The notes: generated from the sequence alone by a model not told the origin. DNA of 49,577 nt from Mycolicibacter sinensis (GCF_001667945.1 NZ_LZJK01000029.1:1-49577), one strand, 5' to 3'. Positions 11,677 through 21,224 are shown, numbered from the stretch's first letter. Program-made: numbers and translations.

Positions 11677-12425
11677 CCCAGAAACGTCGACTCCAGCACC
11701 AGATCGTGCAGCAGGCGCTGATACTCCACATGCGTCTTGTGTTCGGTGGTGTCCCAGTGCGACCCCTGCTGGGCGCGCATGTATTCGCGGTAGCGCGGCG
11801 CGCCCGGCACCTTGACGTTGTCGGCGACCACGACCGATCCGGGGTGCAGCCAGCCCCGGTCCAGAATGCTCTGCAGGTCGGGCAGGTAGGCGTCCTTGTC
11901 ATGGTCGAGGAACAAGAAGTCCAGGCCGCCGGCGGCAAAGCCGTGCCGTGCGGTCAGGGCGTCCAGCGTGCGTCCGCCGTCGCCGATGGTGCCCACCACG
12001 CAGGTGATCCGGTCGGCCACCCCGGCGTGCGCCCAGATCTGCCGGGCGTTGCCGGCGTTGGCCTCGGCGAGCTCGACCGAATAGATCCGGGCCGCCGGTG
12101 CGGCGCGCGCGATGCGCAGGGCGCTGTACCCGCAGTAGGTGCCCAGCTCCAGGGCCAGCGTCGGGTTGGCCCGCTGCACGGCGGCGTCGAGCAGCGCGCC
12201 CTTCTCGTCGCCGATGTTGATCAGCAGCGACTTCTCATAGGCGAACTCGTCGATGTGAGCCAGCACGTCGTCGATATCGCCGGCCCGGGCGTTGGACAGC
12301 ACGTAGTCGACGGCGGCTTCTTCGCGGCCGTCGCCGATCTGGCCCGTCGTGGTGATGTTGCGCGCGCCGGTCGCCATCCGCAGGAACGACCACCGCAGGA
12401 AGGGGATGTGTCGTTTGAGGCTCAT
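11673..12425 (-). CDS. SAM-dependent O-methyltransferase, catechol-O-methyltransferase type
   Basis: 250 residues. SAM motif I is [11 protein letters not shown] (about 92-102), and the [13 protein letters not shown] segment supplies metal-binding acidic residues. The C-terminal NVKVPGAP and HVEYQ segments are typical of this fold. The substrate is unknown; the family methylates catechol-like hydroxyls with a divalent metal. The start at 12425 is supported by a -10 element 6 bases upstream. It is divergent from the parA-scpA operon and convergent with xerD. Confidence 0.85.
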   Translation of the reverse strand: MSLKRHIPFLRWSFLRMATGARNITTTGQIGDGREEAAVDYVLSNARAGDIDDVLAHIDEFAYEKSLLINIGDEKGALLDAAVQRANPTLALELGTYCGYSALRIARAAPAARIYSVELAEANAGNARQIWAHAGVADRITCVVGTIGDGGRTLDALTARHGFAAGGLDFLFLDHDKDAYLPDLQSILDRGWLHPGSVVVADNVKVPGAPRYREYMRAQQGSHWDTTEHKTHVEYQRLLHDLVLESTFLG

Positions 12426-12431
12426 GGGTGG

Positions 12432-12437
12432 ATCTTA
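12432..12437 (-). promoter_or_regulatory. Candidate -10 element TAAGAT of a leaderless O-methyltransferase mRNA
   Basis: Read on the minus strand, TAAGAT is followed by 6 bases and the ATG at 12425. No Shine-Dalgarno sequence is present. This is a typical leaderless arrangement. Confidence 0.55.
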
Positions 12438-12495
12438 TGGCGCTCGGCACGCCTGAGGAGTGTTCATGTAGCAGGTGCGGGCGTCGGTCACCCGT

Positions 12496-12501
12496 TAGAC
12501 T
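12496..12501 (+). promoter_or_regulatory. Candidate -10 element TAGACT of the parA-scpA-der operon
   Basis: TAGACT fits TAnnnT and ends 7 bases before an ATG at 12509 that opens a 10-codon ORF. The predicted transcript starts at that ATG. The operon downstream shows only overlapping or touching genes to 17803, so this may drive all of it. Confidence 0.55.
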
Positions 12502-12508
12502 TCTTCGG

Positions 12509-12541
12509 ATGTCCGCCACCACCTCGCCGAACCGGCCATGA
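12509..12541 (+). CDS. Leaderless 10-residue leader ORF overlapping the parA-like start
   Basis: ATG at 12509, peptide MSATTSPNRP, stop TGA at 12539-12541. The stop overlaps the ATG of the parA-like gene (12538) as ATGA. The -10 element sits 7 bases upstream, so ribosomes would load on the leader ATG directly and re-initiate at parA, which has no Shine-Dalgarno sequence of its own. Translation is inferred, not shown. Confidence 0.45.
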   Translation: MSATTSPNRP

Positions 12542-13395
12542 GCGACGACGACACCCCCGGCGTCGGCTTGACCGGGCGTCCACCGCGGAACATCCCCGAG
12601 CCGCAGCCCCGTTCGACACACGGCCCCGCCAAGGTCATCGCGATGTGCAACCAGAAGGGCGGCGTCGGCAAGACCACCTCGACCATCAACCTCGGCGCGG
12701 CGCTGGCCGAATACGGCCGCAAGGTGCTGCTGGTGGATCTGGACCCCCAAGGCGCGCTGTCGGCGGGCCTCGGGGTGCCGCACTACGAGCTGGCGCACAC
12801 CGTCCACAACCTGCTGGTGGAGCCGCGGGTCGACATCGACGACGTGCTCATGGCGACCCGGGTGGAGAATCTGGACCTGGTGCCTTCCAACATCGATTTG
12901 TCGGCGGCCGAGATCCAGCTGGTCAACGAGGTGGGCCGGGAGCATTCGCTGACCCGTGCGCTGCGCCCGGTGCTCGACCGCTACGACTATCTGCTGGTGG
13001 ACTGTCAGCCGTCGCTGGGGCTGCTCACCGTCAACGGGCTGGCGTGCGCCGACGGGGTGGTGATCCCGACCGAATGCGAGTACTTCTCGCTGCGCGGCCT
13101 GGCGTTGCTGACCGACACCGTCGAGAAGGTCCGTGACCGGCTGAACCCGAAGCTGGAGATCAGCGGCATCCTGCTGACCCGCTATGACCCGCGTACGGTC
13201 AACTCCCGGGAAGTGATGGCGCGGGTGGTGGAGCGCTTCGGCGACCTGGTGTTCGACACGGTGATCACCCGCACCGTCCGTTTCCCCGAAACCACCGTGG
13301 CGGGCGAGCCCATCACCACCTGGGCCCCCAAATCCGGCGGTGCGCTGGCTTACCGCGCGCTGGCCCGCGAAGTCATCGACCGATTCGGCGCGTGA
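12538..13395 (+). CDS. ParA/Soj-family ATPase next to scpA (Rv1708 type)
   Basis: 285 residues. The deviant Walker A motif KGGVGKTT is at residues 40-47, LLVDLDPQG follows, and LLVDCQPSLG is the Walker B region. Residues 1-30 are a Pro/Arg-rich, probably flexible tail. It is a MinD/ParA-type switch ATPase encoded with scpA and scpB, pointing to chromosome segregation; its exact role is unproven and it is not the ParA next to parB. It overlaps scpA by 4 bases. Confidence 0.88.
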   Translation: MSDDDTPGVGLTGRPPRNIPEPQPRSTHGPAKVIAMCNQKGGVGKTTSTINLGAALAEYGRKVLLVDLDPQGALSAGLGVPHYELAHTVHNLLVEPRVDIDDVLMATRVENLDLVPSNIDLSAAEIQLVNEVGREHSLTRALRPVLDRYDYLLVDCQPSLGLLTVNGLACADGVVIPTECEYFSLRGLALLTDTVEKVRDRLNPKLEISGILLTRYDPRTVNSREVMARVVERFGDLVFDTVITRTVRFPETTVAGEPITTWAPKSGGALAYRALAREVIDRFGA

Positions 13396-14222
13396 GTACC
13401 GACACCGAGACCGACACCGAAACGGCTGCCACCGGTTTTCGCGTTCGACTGACCAACTTCGAGGGCCCCTTCGACCTTCTGCTGCAGCTGATCTTCGCGC
13501 ACCGCCTGGACGTCACCGAGGTGGCGTTGCACCAGGTCACCGATGATTTCATCGCCTACACCCGCGACGTCGGCCCGCAGCTGGGCCTGGAGGAGACGAC
13601 GGCGTTTCTGGTCATCGCCGCCACCTTGCTCGACCTCAAGGCGGCCCGGCTGCTGCCCGCCGGCCAGGTCGACGACGAAGAGGATCTGGCCCTGCTGGAG
13701 GTCCGGGACCTGCTGTTCGCCCGGCTGCTGCAGTACCGGGCCTTCAAGCACGTCGCGCAGATGTTCGCCGAGCTCGAAGCTGCCGCGCTGCGCAGCTATC
13801 CGCGCGCGGTGTCGCTGGAGGACGGCTTCGCCAACCTGCTGCCCGAGGTGATGCTGGGCGTCGACGCCGAATCGTTCGCCCAGATCGCGGCGGCCGCCTT
13901 CACCCCGCGACCGGCCCCGACGGTCGGCACCGAGCACCTGCATCAGGTGATGGTGTCGGTGCCCGAGCAGGCCGGTGTGCTGCTGAGGCTGCTGGAGCGG
14001 AGGGGTACCGGACAGTGGGCGTCGTTCTCCGAACTGGTCGCCGACTGCCGGGCACCGATCGAGATCGTCGGCCGCTTCCTGGCGCTGCTCGAACTGTATC
14101 GGGCGCGGGCGGTAGCATTCGACCAGTCAGAACCACTTGGTGTGCTCCAGGTGTCGTGGACCGGTGAGTCTCCGGCCGCGGGAGAGCTAGTAGACCTGGT
14201 GAAAGCAGAATCGGCCGAGTAG
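13392..14222 (+). CDS. scpA: Segregation and condensation protein A
   Basis: 276 residues from GTG. The ScpA hallmark FEGPFDLLLQLI is at about residues 19-30, and LDLKAARLLP and a C-terminal winged-helix-like part (GQWASFSELV) follow. ScpA is the kleisin that bridges the SMC heads and binds ScpB. It overlaps the ParA-like gene by 4 bases and scpB by 1 base. Confidence 0.93.
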   Translation: MSTDTETDTETAATGFRVRLTNFEGPFDLLLQLIFAHRLDVTEVALHQVTDDFIAYTRDVGPQLGLEETTAFLVIAATLLDLKAARLLPAGQVDDEEDLALLEVRDLLFARLLQYRAFKHVAQMFAELEAAALRSYPRAVSLEDGFANLLPEVMLGVDAESFAQIAAAAFTPRPAPTVGTEHLHQVMVSVPEQAGVLLRLLERRGTGQWASFSELVADCRAPIEIVGRFLALLELYRARAVAFDQSEPLGVLQVSWTGESPAAGELVDLVKAESAE

Positions 14223-14956
14223 TGCGAGACGAATTGATGACTGACCACATGCCCGAGGTGTCGGAGGATTCCGCGGCTGCCGCCGACGGCTCCAATCTGG
14301 GAATCGATGTCGCTGTCGCGCCCGAGCTCGAGGACTCCGAGCTGGGCGCGGTGCTCGAGGCGCTGCTGCTGGTGGTGGACACCCCGGCGACCGTCGAGGC
14401 GTTGGCGGCCGCCACCGACCAGCCGGTGTATCGGATCGCGGCCAAGCTGCGCGCGATGGCCGACGAATTCGCCGAACGCGACAGCGGCATCGACCTGCGC
14501 GAGGCCGGCGGCGGCTGGCGCCTGTACACCCGCGCCCGGTTCGCCCCGTATGTGGAGCGCCTGCTGCTCGACGGTGCGCGCTCCAAACTGACCCGCGCCG
14601 CGTTGGAGACGCTGGCCGTGGTCGCCTACCGGCAACCGGTGACCCGCGCCCGGGTCAGTGCGGTGCGCGGCGTCAACGTCGACGCGGTGATGCGTACCCT
14701 GCTGGCCCGTGGTCTGATCACCGAAGCCGGCACCGACGCCGACAGCGGCGCGGTGACGTTCGCGACCACGGAGCTGTTCTTGGAGCGGCTGGGCCTGTCA
14801 TCGTTATCGGACCTGCCGGACATCGCCCCGCTGCTGCCCGATGTCGACGTGATCGATGATCTGAGCGAATCCCTGGACAGCGAACCGCGTTTCATGAAAC
14901 TCGGCGGTGCGCCGGCGGCTGATCAGCCGCTGACTTTCGATGTGGACCACGACTGA
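14222..14956 (+). CDS. scpB: Segregation and condensation protein B
   Basis: 244 residues from the GTG at 14222; an in-frame ATG at 14237 would remove 5 residues and is equally plausible. Two winged-helix units are visible: LGAVLEALLLVVDTPATVEALA, then TRAALETLAVVAYRQPVTRARV with the family-typical VRGVN segment. Both ends are acidic. It forms the SMC-ScpA-ScpB condensin. The stop overlaps the start of the pseudouridine synthase gene by one base. Confidence 0.92.
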   Translation: MRDELMTDHMPEVSEDSAAAADGSNLGIDVAVAPELEDSELGAVLEALLLVVDTPATVEALAAATDQPVYRIAAKLRAMADEFAERDSGIDLREAGGGWRLYTRARFAPYVERLLLDGARSKLTRAALETLAVVAYRQPVTRARVSAVRGVNVDAVMRTLLARGLITEAGTDADSGAVTFATTELFLERLGLSSLSDLPDIAPLLPDVDVIDDLSESLDSEPRFMKLGGAPAADQPLTFDVDHD

Positions 14957-15705
14957 TGGCCTGGCCTGATGAAGAGGGCGTGCGCCTGCAGAAAGTGTTG
15001 TCGCAGGCCGGAGTTGCCTCGCGTCGCGTCGCCGAGCGGATGATTCTCGACGGTCGGGTCGAGGTGGACGGGCAGGTGATCACCGAGCTGGGCACCCGAG
15101 TGGACCCCGGTGCCGCGGTGATCCGGGTCGACGGGGCTCGGGTGACCGTCGATGACACCCGGGTGTACCTGGCGCTGAACAAACCGCGCGGCGTGCATTC
15201 GACGATGTCGGACGACCGCGGCCGGCCCTGCATCGGCGACTACGTCGAGCACCGGGTTCGCGGCGATTCCAAGCTGTTTCACGTTGGACGCCTCGACGCT
15301 GACACCGAGGGTCTGATGCTGTTGACCAACGATGGCGAGCTGGCGCACCGGCTGATGCACCCGTCTTATCAGGTGCCCAAAACCTATGTGGCCACCGTGC
15401 TCGGGACGGTGCCCCGCGGTCTCGGCAAGAAGCTGCGCGAGGGCGTGGAACTCGACGACGGACCGGCCAAGGTCGACGACTTCGCGGTGGTCGACGCCGT
15501 GCCCGGCAAGACGCTGGTGCGGGTGACCCTGCATGAGGGACGCAAGCGCATCGTGCGCCGGATGCTGGCGGCGGTCGGGTTTCCGGTGCAGGAGCTGGTG
15601 CGCACCGATATCGGCGCGGTTGCGCTGGGCGGGCAGCGGCCCGGCACCATCCGGAAATTGGGCCGCAAGGAGATCGGCGAACTGTACAAGGCGGTCGGAC
15701 TGTGA
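14956..15705 (+). CDS. 23S rRNA pseudouridine synthase, RsuA/RluB family (Rv1711 type)
   Basis: 249 residues. An N-terminal S4 RNA-binding domain (about 9-70, [16 protein letters not shown]) precedes the catalytic domain. The motif [19 protein letters not shown] contains the catalytic Asp (first D of GRLD). The RKRIVRRML segment is typical of RsuA/RluB. It isomerises a uridine in ribosomal RNA; which one cannot be told from sequence. It overlaps cmk by 4 bases. Confidence 0.92.
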   Translation: MAWPDEEGVRLQKVLSQAGVASRRVAERMILDGRVEVDGQVITELGTRVDPGAAVIRVDGARVTVDDTRVYLALNKPRGVHSTMSDDRGRPCIGDYVEHRVRGDSKLFHVGRLDADTEGLMLLTNDGELAHRLMHPSYQVPKTYVATVLGTVPRGLGKKLREGVELDDGPAKVDDFAVVDAVPGKTLVRVTLHEGRKRIVRRMLAAVGFPVQELVRTDIGAVALGGQRPGTIRKLGRKEIGELYKAVGL

Positions 15706-16394
15706 GCACGGATAGCGGCGTCGTGGTGGCCATCGACGGGCCAGCCGGAACCGGAAAGTCCACGGTGGCACGCGGATTGGCGCGCGCCCTGGGGGAACGC
15801 TATCTGGACACCGGTGCGATGTACCGCGTCGTCACGCTGGCGGTGCTGCGATCTGGTGTCGCACTGGATGACGCCGACGGCATTGCCCGGGTCGCCGAAG
15901 GCGTCGAGGTCGCCGTGGATTCCCACCCGGACGGTGACCGTGCATACCTTGGCGGAGAAGATGTTTCGCGTGAGATCCGCGGTGACGAGGTGACCCGGGC
16001 GGTATCGGGCGTGTCGGCGATTCCGGCGGTGCGCTCCCGGCTGGTCGCCATTCAGCGGCAGCTGGCCGGCGAGGCCGGCGGGGTGGTGGTCGAAGGCCGT
16101 GACATCGGCACCGTGGTGCTGCCCGACGCCGACGTGAAGATCTTCCTCACCGCCTCTGCCGAGACGCGCGCCCGGCGGCGCAACGACCAGAACGTGGCGG
16201 CCGGGCTGGGCGATGACTATGCGGCGGTGCTGGCCGACGTGCTGCGCCGTGACGAACTGGATTCGACCCGGGCGGTGTCGCCGCTGCGGCCCGCCGACGA
16301 TGCGGTGATCGTGGACACCGGGGAGATGACACAGGCGCAGGTGGTCGACCACCTGCGGGAATTGGTCGAGCAGCGCTGCGGGGCGATCCGATGA
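15702..16394 (+). CDS. cmk: Cytidylate kinase
   Basis: 230 residues from GTG. The P-loop [14 protein letters not shown] is close to the N-terminus, YLDTGAMYR follows, and [12 protein letters not shown] is the family's signature segment. It phosphorylates CMP and dCMP. It overlaps the pseudouridine synthase gene and der by 4 bases each; cmk-der adjacency is common in actinobacteria. Confidence 0.95.
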   Translation: MSTDSGVVVAIDGPAGTGKSTVARGLARALGERYLDTGAMYRVVTLAVLRSGVALDDADGIARVAEGVEVAVDSHPDGDRAYLGGEDVSREIRGDEVTRAVSGVSAIPAVRSRLVAIQRQLAGEAGGVVVEGRDIGTVVLPDADVKIFLTASAETRARRRNDQNVAAGLGDDYAAVLADVLRRDELDSTRAVSPLRPADDAVIVDTGEMTQAQVVDHLRELVEQRCGAIR

Positions 16395-17803
16395 GTGAAT
16401 CCGACGGCACCTGGGTCGACGAAACTGACTGGGAGATCGGTGAAGACGGCGGCTTCGACGAAGTCGTCGAGGACTCCGGGCCGCCGCCGGTGGTGGCCGT
16501 GGTGGGCCGGCCGAATGTCGGCAAGTCGACTCTGGTCAACCGTATTCTGGGCCGGCGCGAGGCGGTGGTGCAGGATCTGCCCGGGGTGACCCGCGACCGG
16601 GTCTCCTACGACGCGCTGTGGACCGGGCGGCGCTTCGTGGTGCAGGACACCGGTGGCTGGGAACCCGACGCCAAAGGCTTGCAGCAGTTGGTGGCCGAGC
16701 AGGCGTCGGTGGCGATGCGCACCGCCGATGCGGTGATCCTGGTGGTCGATTCGGTGGTCGGCGCCACCGCCGGCGACGAGGCCGCCGCGAAGATTCTGCG
16801 CCGCTCCGGCAAGCCGGTGTTTCTGGCCGCCAACAAGGTTGACGGTGAACGCGGCGAAGCCGACGCAGCGGCGCTGTGGTCGCTGGGGCTGGGCGAGCCG
16901 TATGCGGTCAGCGCGCTGCACGGGCGTGGCGTCGCCGACCTGCTCGACGAGGTGATCGCCAAGCTGCCCGAGGTCGCCGAAACCGCCGGTGGCGGAGGGG
17001 GTCCCAGACGGGTGGCGCTGGTCGGCAAGCCCAATGTCGGCAAGAGTTCGCTGTTGAACCGGCTGGCCGGCGATGAACGTTCGGTGGTGCACGACGTCGC
17101 CGGAACCACCGTCGACCCGGTCGACTCACTGATCGAGATGGACGGCAAGATCTGGCGTTTCGTCGACACCGCCGGGCTGCGGCGCAAGGTCGGGCAGGCC
17201 AGCGGCCACGAGTTCTACGCCTCGGTGCGCACCCACGGCGCGATCGACGCCGCCGAGGTGGTGATCGTCTTGGTGGATGCCTCCCAGCCGCTGACCGAGC
17301 AGGATCAGCGGGTGTTGTCGATGGTGATCGACGCGGGCCGGGCGGTGGTGCTGGCCTACAACAAGTGGGATTTGGTCGACGAGGACCGGCGTTACCTGCT
17401 GGACAAGGAGATCGACCGGGAGATGGCCCGGCTGGCGTGGGCGCCGCGGGTCAACATCTCGGCCAAAACTGGTCGCGCGGTACAGAAGTTGGTGCCCGCG
17501 CTGGAGACCGCGCTGGCGTCGTGGGACACCCGGATATCGACCGGTCAGCTGAACACCTGGCTCAAGGAAGTGGTCGCCGCGACACCGCCGCCGGCCCGCG
17601 GCGGCCGGATGCCGCGCATCCTGTTCGCCACCCAGGCGGCGTCGCGTCCGCCGACGTTCGTGTTGTTCTCTACCGGATTTCTGGAGGCCGGGTACCGCCG
17701 GTTTTTGGAACGACGGCTGCGGGAGACGTTCGGGTTCGAGGGCAGCCCGATCCGGATCAATGTGCGGGTGCGGGAGAAGCGGGGCGCCAAGCGTTCTCGG
17801 TGA
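16391..17803 (+). CDS. der: Ribosome-assembly GTPase Der (EngA)
   Basis: 470 residues with two tandem GTPase domains. G1 motifs are at residues 39-46 (GRPNVGKS) and 212-219 (GKPNVGKS). The G3 segments DTGG and DTAG and the G4 segments NKVD and NKWD are present. The C-terminal KH-like domain ends in a basic tail. An acidic extension of about 30 residues precedes domain 1. Der acts in maturation of the 50S subunit. It is the last gene of the parA-scpAB unit. Confidence 0.96.
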   Translation: MSESDGTWVDETDWEIGEDGGFDEVVEDSGPPPVVAVVGRPNVGKSTLVNRILGRREAVVQDLPGVTRDRVSYDALWTGRRFVVQDTGGWEPDAKGLQQLVAEQASVAMRTADAVILVVDSVVGATAGDEAAAKILRRSGKPVFLAANKVDGERGEADAAALWSLGLGEPYAVSALHGRGVADLLDEVIAKLPEVAETAGGGGGPRRVALVGKPNVGKSSLLNRLAGDERSVVHDVAGTTVDPVDSLIEMDGKIWRFVDTAGLRRKVGQASGHEFYASVRTHGAIDAAEVVIVLVDASQPLTEQDQRVLSMVIDAGRAVVLAYNKWDLVDEDRRYLLDKEIDREMARLAWAPRVNISAKTGRAVQKLVPALETALASWDTRISTGQLNTWLKEVVAATPPPARGGRMPRILFATQAASRPPTFVLFSTGFLEAGYRRFLERRLRETFGFEGSPIRINVRVREKRGAKRSR

Positions 17804-17813
17804 ACCCCTCGGG

Positions 17814-18248
17814 TTACCCGGTCTTGGTCAGCTGGAAATCCCACTGCCCGACCACGCCGCCGGCCGGCCCTCGGCCACACTGCTCCAGCGTGGCGGTGGT
17901 CCATTGGCCGGTGAGAGTCACCGCGTCGAAGCTGACCGTTTTCGACACGGGCAGCGGGGTGTGGTCCACCGGGCAGTCCATGCTGCCCCGGCCGGTGTAC
18001 TCCCAGCGGCCACCGTTGAGATGAAATTCGGCGTTCTGCAGCCAGCGTTCCCCGTCGACGGTGGTGCAGGTCGGCCCGCACGGGGTGAAGGTCCACGTCG
18101 CTGACCGCTGCGACGGGCCGTGCTGGGCGCTGAAGGCGTACTGGCCCGACGGCACCTCCGGGTCGGCCTGGGCCGTCGGCGCGGCCCCGCCGGCCAATAC
18201 CAACCCGCAGGCAGCACCGACGGCCAGCTTTCCGGTTGTGCCGATCAT
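17814..18248 (-). CDS. Small exported protein of unknown function
   Basis: 144 residues from the ATG at 18248, chosen because AAAGG (read on the minus strand around 18256-18260) is a good ribosome site. A signal peptide covers about residues 1-29 (GLVLAGGAAPTAQA) with cleavage after AQA. The mature part has four Cys, suggesting two disulfides, and a beta-rich sequence with WTFTPCG and GQWDFQLTK. It resembles small secreted mycobacterial proteins but I cannot name a family. It is divergent from the TSUP permease gene. Confidence 0.75.
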   Translation of the reverse strand: MIGTTGKLAVGAACGLVLAGGAAPTAQADPEVPSGQYAFSAQHGPSQRSATWTFTPCGPTCTTVDGERWLQNAEFHLNGGRWEYTGRGSMDCPVDHTPLPVSKTVSFDAVTLTGQWTTATLEQCGRGPAGGVVGQWDFQLTKTG

Positions 18249-18292
18249 CGCATCACCTTTCAACCCGGCTGGTCCTAGTCGTCTGCACGATC

Positions 18293-18302
18293 AGCGTAGG
18301 GT
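18293..18302. promoter_or_regulatory. Overlapping divergent -10 elements
   Basis: On the plus strand TAGGGT (18297-18302) ends 7 bases before the GTG at 18310. On the minus strand TACGCT (18298-18293) would start a transcript about 38 bases before the exported protein's ATG. The two share the central TA, so both genes would be driven from one opened region. Confidence 0.45.
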
Positions 18303-18309
18303 GCAGCAG

Positions 18310-19092
18310 GTGCCGGTCTCGCAGATGGTGTTGATCATCCTGGCCGGGGTGGGCGCTGGAGCGATCAACGCCCTCGTCGGCTCGGGCACCCTGATCACGT
18401 TCCCGACGCTGGTGACGCTGGGGTTTCCGCCGCTGACCGCGACCATCTCCAATTCGGTCGGGCTGGTGGCCGGCGGCATCTCCAGCACCTGGGCCTACCG
18501 CCGCGAACTGGGCGGCCAGTGGGACAGGTTGCGCTGGCAGATCCCGGGTTCGCTGCTCGGTGCCATGCTCGGGGCTTACCTGCTGTTGCATCTGCCCGAG
18601 CGCGTGTTCAACCGAATCGTCCCCGCGTTGTTGGTCGGTGCCCTGGCACTGGTGGTGATCGGCCCGCGGATTCAGTTGCTGGCGCAGCGCCGCGCGGCCG
18701 CCGCCGGCCGCTCGGTCGAGCAGCTCAGCGGTGGCCGCTTGGCGGCGTTGGTGATCGGGACCTTCGCCGTCGGCGTGTACGGCGGCTACTTCGCTGCGGC
18801 CCAAGGCATCCTGCTGATCGGTGTCATGGGAGTGCTGCTGCCCGAGTCCATGCAGCGGATGAACGCCGCGAAGAACCTGCTGGTGCTGATCGTCAATGTC
18901 GTCGCCGCGGGCGCGTATATCGTGACGGCGTTCGACCGGATCAGTTGGGTGGCAGCGGGATTGATCGCGATCGGCTCTTTGATCGGCGGATTTCTGGGCG
19001 GGCACTACGGGCGCCGCCTGTCGCCGAACGCGCTGCGGGCGGTGATCGTCGTGGTCGGCCTGATCGGGCTCTACCGGCTGATCGCGGTCTGA
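18310..19092 (+). CDS. TSUP (TauE/SafE) family membrane permease
   Basis: 260 residues from the GTG at 18310; GTG 18301 is an alternative. Two hydrophobic halves each contain several membrane helices, with GAGAINALVGSGTLITFP at the N-terminus and a matching second half around AVGVYGGYFAAAQGILLIG. This internal duplication is typical of TSUP. Family members export sulfite, organosulfonates or similar anions; the substrate here is unknown. The -10 element 7 bases upstream favours a leaderless mRNA from 18310. Confidence 0.88.
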   Translation: MPVSQMVLIILAGVGAGAINALVGSGTLITFPTLVTLGFPPLTATISNSVGLVAGGISSTWAYRRELGGQWDRLRWQIPGSLLGAMLGAYLLLHLPERVFNRIVPALLVGALALVVIGPRIQLLAQRRAAAAGRSVEQLSGGRLAALVIGTFAVGVYGGYFAAAQGILLIGVMGVLLPESMQRMNAAKNLLVLIVNVVAAGAYIVTAFDRISWVAAGLIAIGSLIGGFLGGHYGRRLSPNALRAVIVVVGLIGLYRLIAV

Positions 19093-19097
19093 GCGGG

Positions 19098-20783
19098 TCA
19101 GATCGCGTCGCGGTTGCGCCACCGTTCCCAGCGGCTCCGTGGTGTCCGGAACGCGGACATGACCGTACTCATCGGCGCGGCGTGCGAGTGCACCGAAGCG
19201 GGGGGCTCGGCGGGCGCCGCCGCCGGCTTTTCGCCGTCCCACCAGATGGGTTCCAGCAGCGCCGAGACCACCGGAATCGCACGTTCGACGCTCTTGCGGC
19301 CCCATTGGCAGGCCCGTTCGATGGTGGCGGCCGAGGGCGCCAGGTTCACCGGCGACAGCGTGGGGGAGAACCGGACCAGATGGTCGGCGTAGGGGGCATT
19401 GCGCACCATCTGCAGCTGGATCGCCTGGGCGATCGGCACCAGCCACAGATGCTTGGGGTCCCACTGCGGATGGAAGCAGTCGAAGGCGAGGTAGCAGGCG
19501 TTGCGGGTGCCCAGCCGGCCGTCGCGGACGCGTTTCCAGGCGAGCTCCAGCGGCACATTGCTGGCCGCGCCCCCGTCGACCAGGGCACCGACGTCGTTGT
19601 CGGCCAGCAGCGCGTCGAACAGCGGCTGCATCGCCGGGTCCTTGGTCTCATGGTGCAGCACCCCGGGGATCGCCGAGGAGAACGACGCCGCATCGACGAC
19701 GTTGACGTCGCAGTCCGGATCGTCGCCACCGATGATGAGTGGGGTGACCACCCGCGGGTCGATGAACGCCGCGGTCTGCCACATTCGCGTCGCCACCTGC
19801 GCGCCGAAGCCGATCGACAGGTACGGAAAGGACCGCAGCTGCAGCGCGGCGAGCCGTTGATTGCGATACCGCGCCGGCAGGTGCGCAAACGGCTGCCGGC
19901 GTACCCCGGCCACCACCGCATCGAACGGAATGGCCAGATCCGACATCCGCATCGGCTCGCCGTCCTCGCGGCGGAACATGGCGTCGGCGAACTGGTCAAA
20001 CTTCAGCGAGAACACCCCGGTCAGGCCGTGCCGGCGGCGGCGCCGCTCGGGCCCCAAGATGGCCCGATAGGACACCGTCTTGGCCCACGCGACGTATTCC
20101 TCGATGGGTACCGGCAGCGCCCGGCTGACCACCGAGCCCAGCACCGAGCCGAACGACGATCCGATCAGGTAGTCGGGGACCGGCCCGGCCTCCAACAGCG
20201 CATTCATGCCGCCGATGTAGACGAAGCCCGCGCCGCCGCCACCGCCGAGCACGGTGACCAACTTCTTGTGGCCCACCTCGGCGTCCAGCTCGGCTGAGGA
20301 GAAGTCATTGCCGTGGTGCTCGACCAGCTGGCGGCGCTGCTCGTCCTGGCCGGCGGCGAGGCCGCCCAGCGCGTCGCGGGCCGCGGTCAGCGCGATCACC
20401 GGGTCGCGTTCCTCGCGCAGCGGGCCGTAGAGCGTGTCGGCCACCTTGGTGCGCCAGGAGGCCAGCTCGGCGCCGACGGAGACGTCTCCGCGTCCGCGGG
20501 TGCCGCCCGGTCCCGCCGCGCCGGGCTCGAAGTCGTCGAGCCGGGCGAAATTGAGCAGGTAACGAAGCCGGCGCAGCTGTTCACTGCTCAAGGCGTCCGG
20601 ATGGCGCAAGGCGTGCCGGACCAGCCGGTTCTCCATCTTCTGCAGCAACAGCATGGCATCGCCGATGTCCACGGCATCGACGACGTCGTCGGTGACGGCG
20701 TCCTCGGTGGTCCCGGGGATGTGCATCGGTTCCGGGCGGCGATCGACCATGCCGAGCAGGGCTTCGACAAAGGGGATCTGCAT
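19098..20783 (-). CDS. Patatin-like phospholipase
   Basis: 561 residues. A mostly helical N-terminal region of about 170 residues precedes the patatin domain. The oxyanion-hole glycines are at 180-184, the nucleophile elbow GSSFG has S210, and the catalytic Asp is D403 (DGG). The C-terminus is Pro/Ala-rich. There is no signal peptide, so it is probably cytosolic or membrane-peripheral and acts on acyl lipids. It ends 5 bases from the convergent permease gene. Confidence 0.88.
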   Translation of the reverse strand: MQIPFVEALLGMVDRRPEPMHIPGTTEDAVTDDVVDAVDIGDAMLLLQKMENRLVRHALRHPDALSSEQLRRLRYLLNFARLDDFEPGAAGPGGTRGRGDVSVGAELASWRTKVADTLYGPLREERDPVIALTAARDALGGLAAGQDEQRRQLVEHHGNDFSSAELDAEVGHKKLVTVLGGGGGAGFVYIGGMNALLEAGPVPDYLIGSSFGSVLGSVVSRALPVPIEEYVAWAKTVSYRAILGPERRRRRHGLTGVFSLKFDQFADAMFRREDGEPMRMSDLAIPFDAVVAGVRRQPFAHLPARYRNQRLAALQLRSFPYLSIGFGAQVATRMWQTAAFIDPRVVTPLIIGGDDPDCDVNVVDAASFSSAIPGVLHHETKDPAMQPLFDALLADNDVGALVDGGAASNVPLELAWKRVRDGRLGTRNACYLAFDCFHPQWDPKHLWLVPIAQAIQLQMVRNAPYADHLVRFSPTLSPVNLAPSAATIERACQWGRKSVERAIPVVSALLEPIWWDGEKPAAAPAEPPASVHSHAAPMSTVMSAFRTPRSRWERWRNRDAI

Positions 20784-20908
20784 CAGTCGCGGTTCCTGGT
20801 GTTGTGGCGCTGCCGGAGGGGGAGGCAGGCTCGGGTGGCGAGCCTACGCGTTTCTCTTCGGGCGGCCGACGCGGTCCACGCGGGTTCGGCGCGCCCGGCG
20901 GCTTGCGG

Positions 20909-20914
20909 TAGGCT
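20909..20914 (+). promoter_or_regulatory. Candidate -10 element TAGGCT of the tRNA-Pro gene
   Basis: TAGGCT fits TAnnnT, 32 bases before the mature 5' end of the tRNA, which is a normal length for a tRNA 5' leader. Confidence 0.4.
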
Positions 20915-20946
20915 TTCGACCTGCTGCCGGGCTTGCTCGGCGGTGG

Positions 20947-21020
20947 CGGGCTGTGGCGCAGTTTGGTAGCGCACTTGACTGGGGGTCAAGTGGTCGCAGG
21001 TTCAAATCCTGTCAGCCCGA
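20947..21020 (+). tRNA. tRNA-Pro (anticodon GGG)
   Basis: 74 bases. The acceptor stem CGGGCTG (20947-20953) pairs with CAGCCCG (21013-21019) and is followed by discriminator A. The anticodon arm is CTTGA-CTGGGGG-TCAAG, giving anticodon GGG (codon CCC). The T arm has GTTCAAAT. CCA is not encoded. It stands alone, with a short T-rich stretch (GAGTTTTAG) just downstream. Confidence 0.95.
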
Positions 21021-21218
21021 CAGAGTTTTAGCAGTTCAGCGGCGGTTTCGAAGGTACGGAGCCGCGTTTTCTGCGTTTTGAGGTGGTTGCAGCGACATCG
21101 ACCGGGCGGCGGTGATCGGCTCTACTCTCAGACCCCACCGGCTGGTCCAGCATGCGACCGAGTGCGAATCTGACGCAACCGGCCAGGGTGAACCCACCCG
21201 GCTGTCAGTCGGCGGCGG

Positions 21219-21224
21219 TACGGT
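21219..21224 (+). promoter_or_regulatory. Candidate -10 element TACGGT of a leaderless mRNA
   Basis: TACGGT is followed by 6 bases and the GTG at 21231, which opens a small secreted protein. No Shine-Dalgarno sequence is present. Confidence 0.5.
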
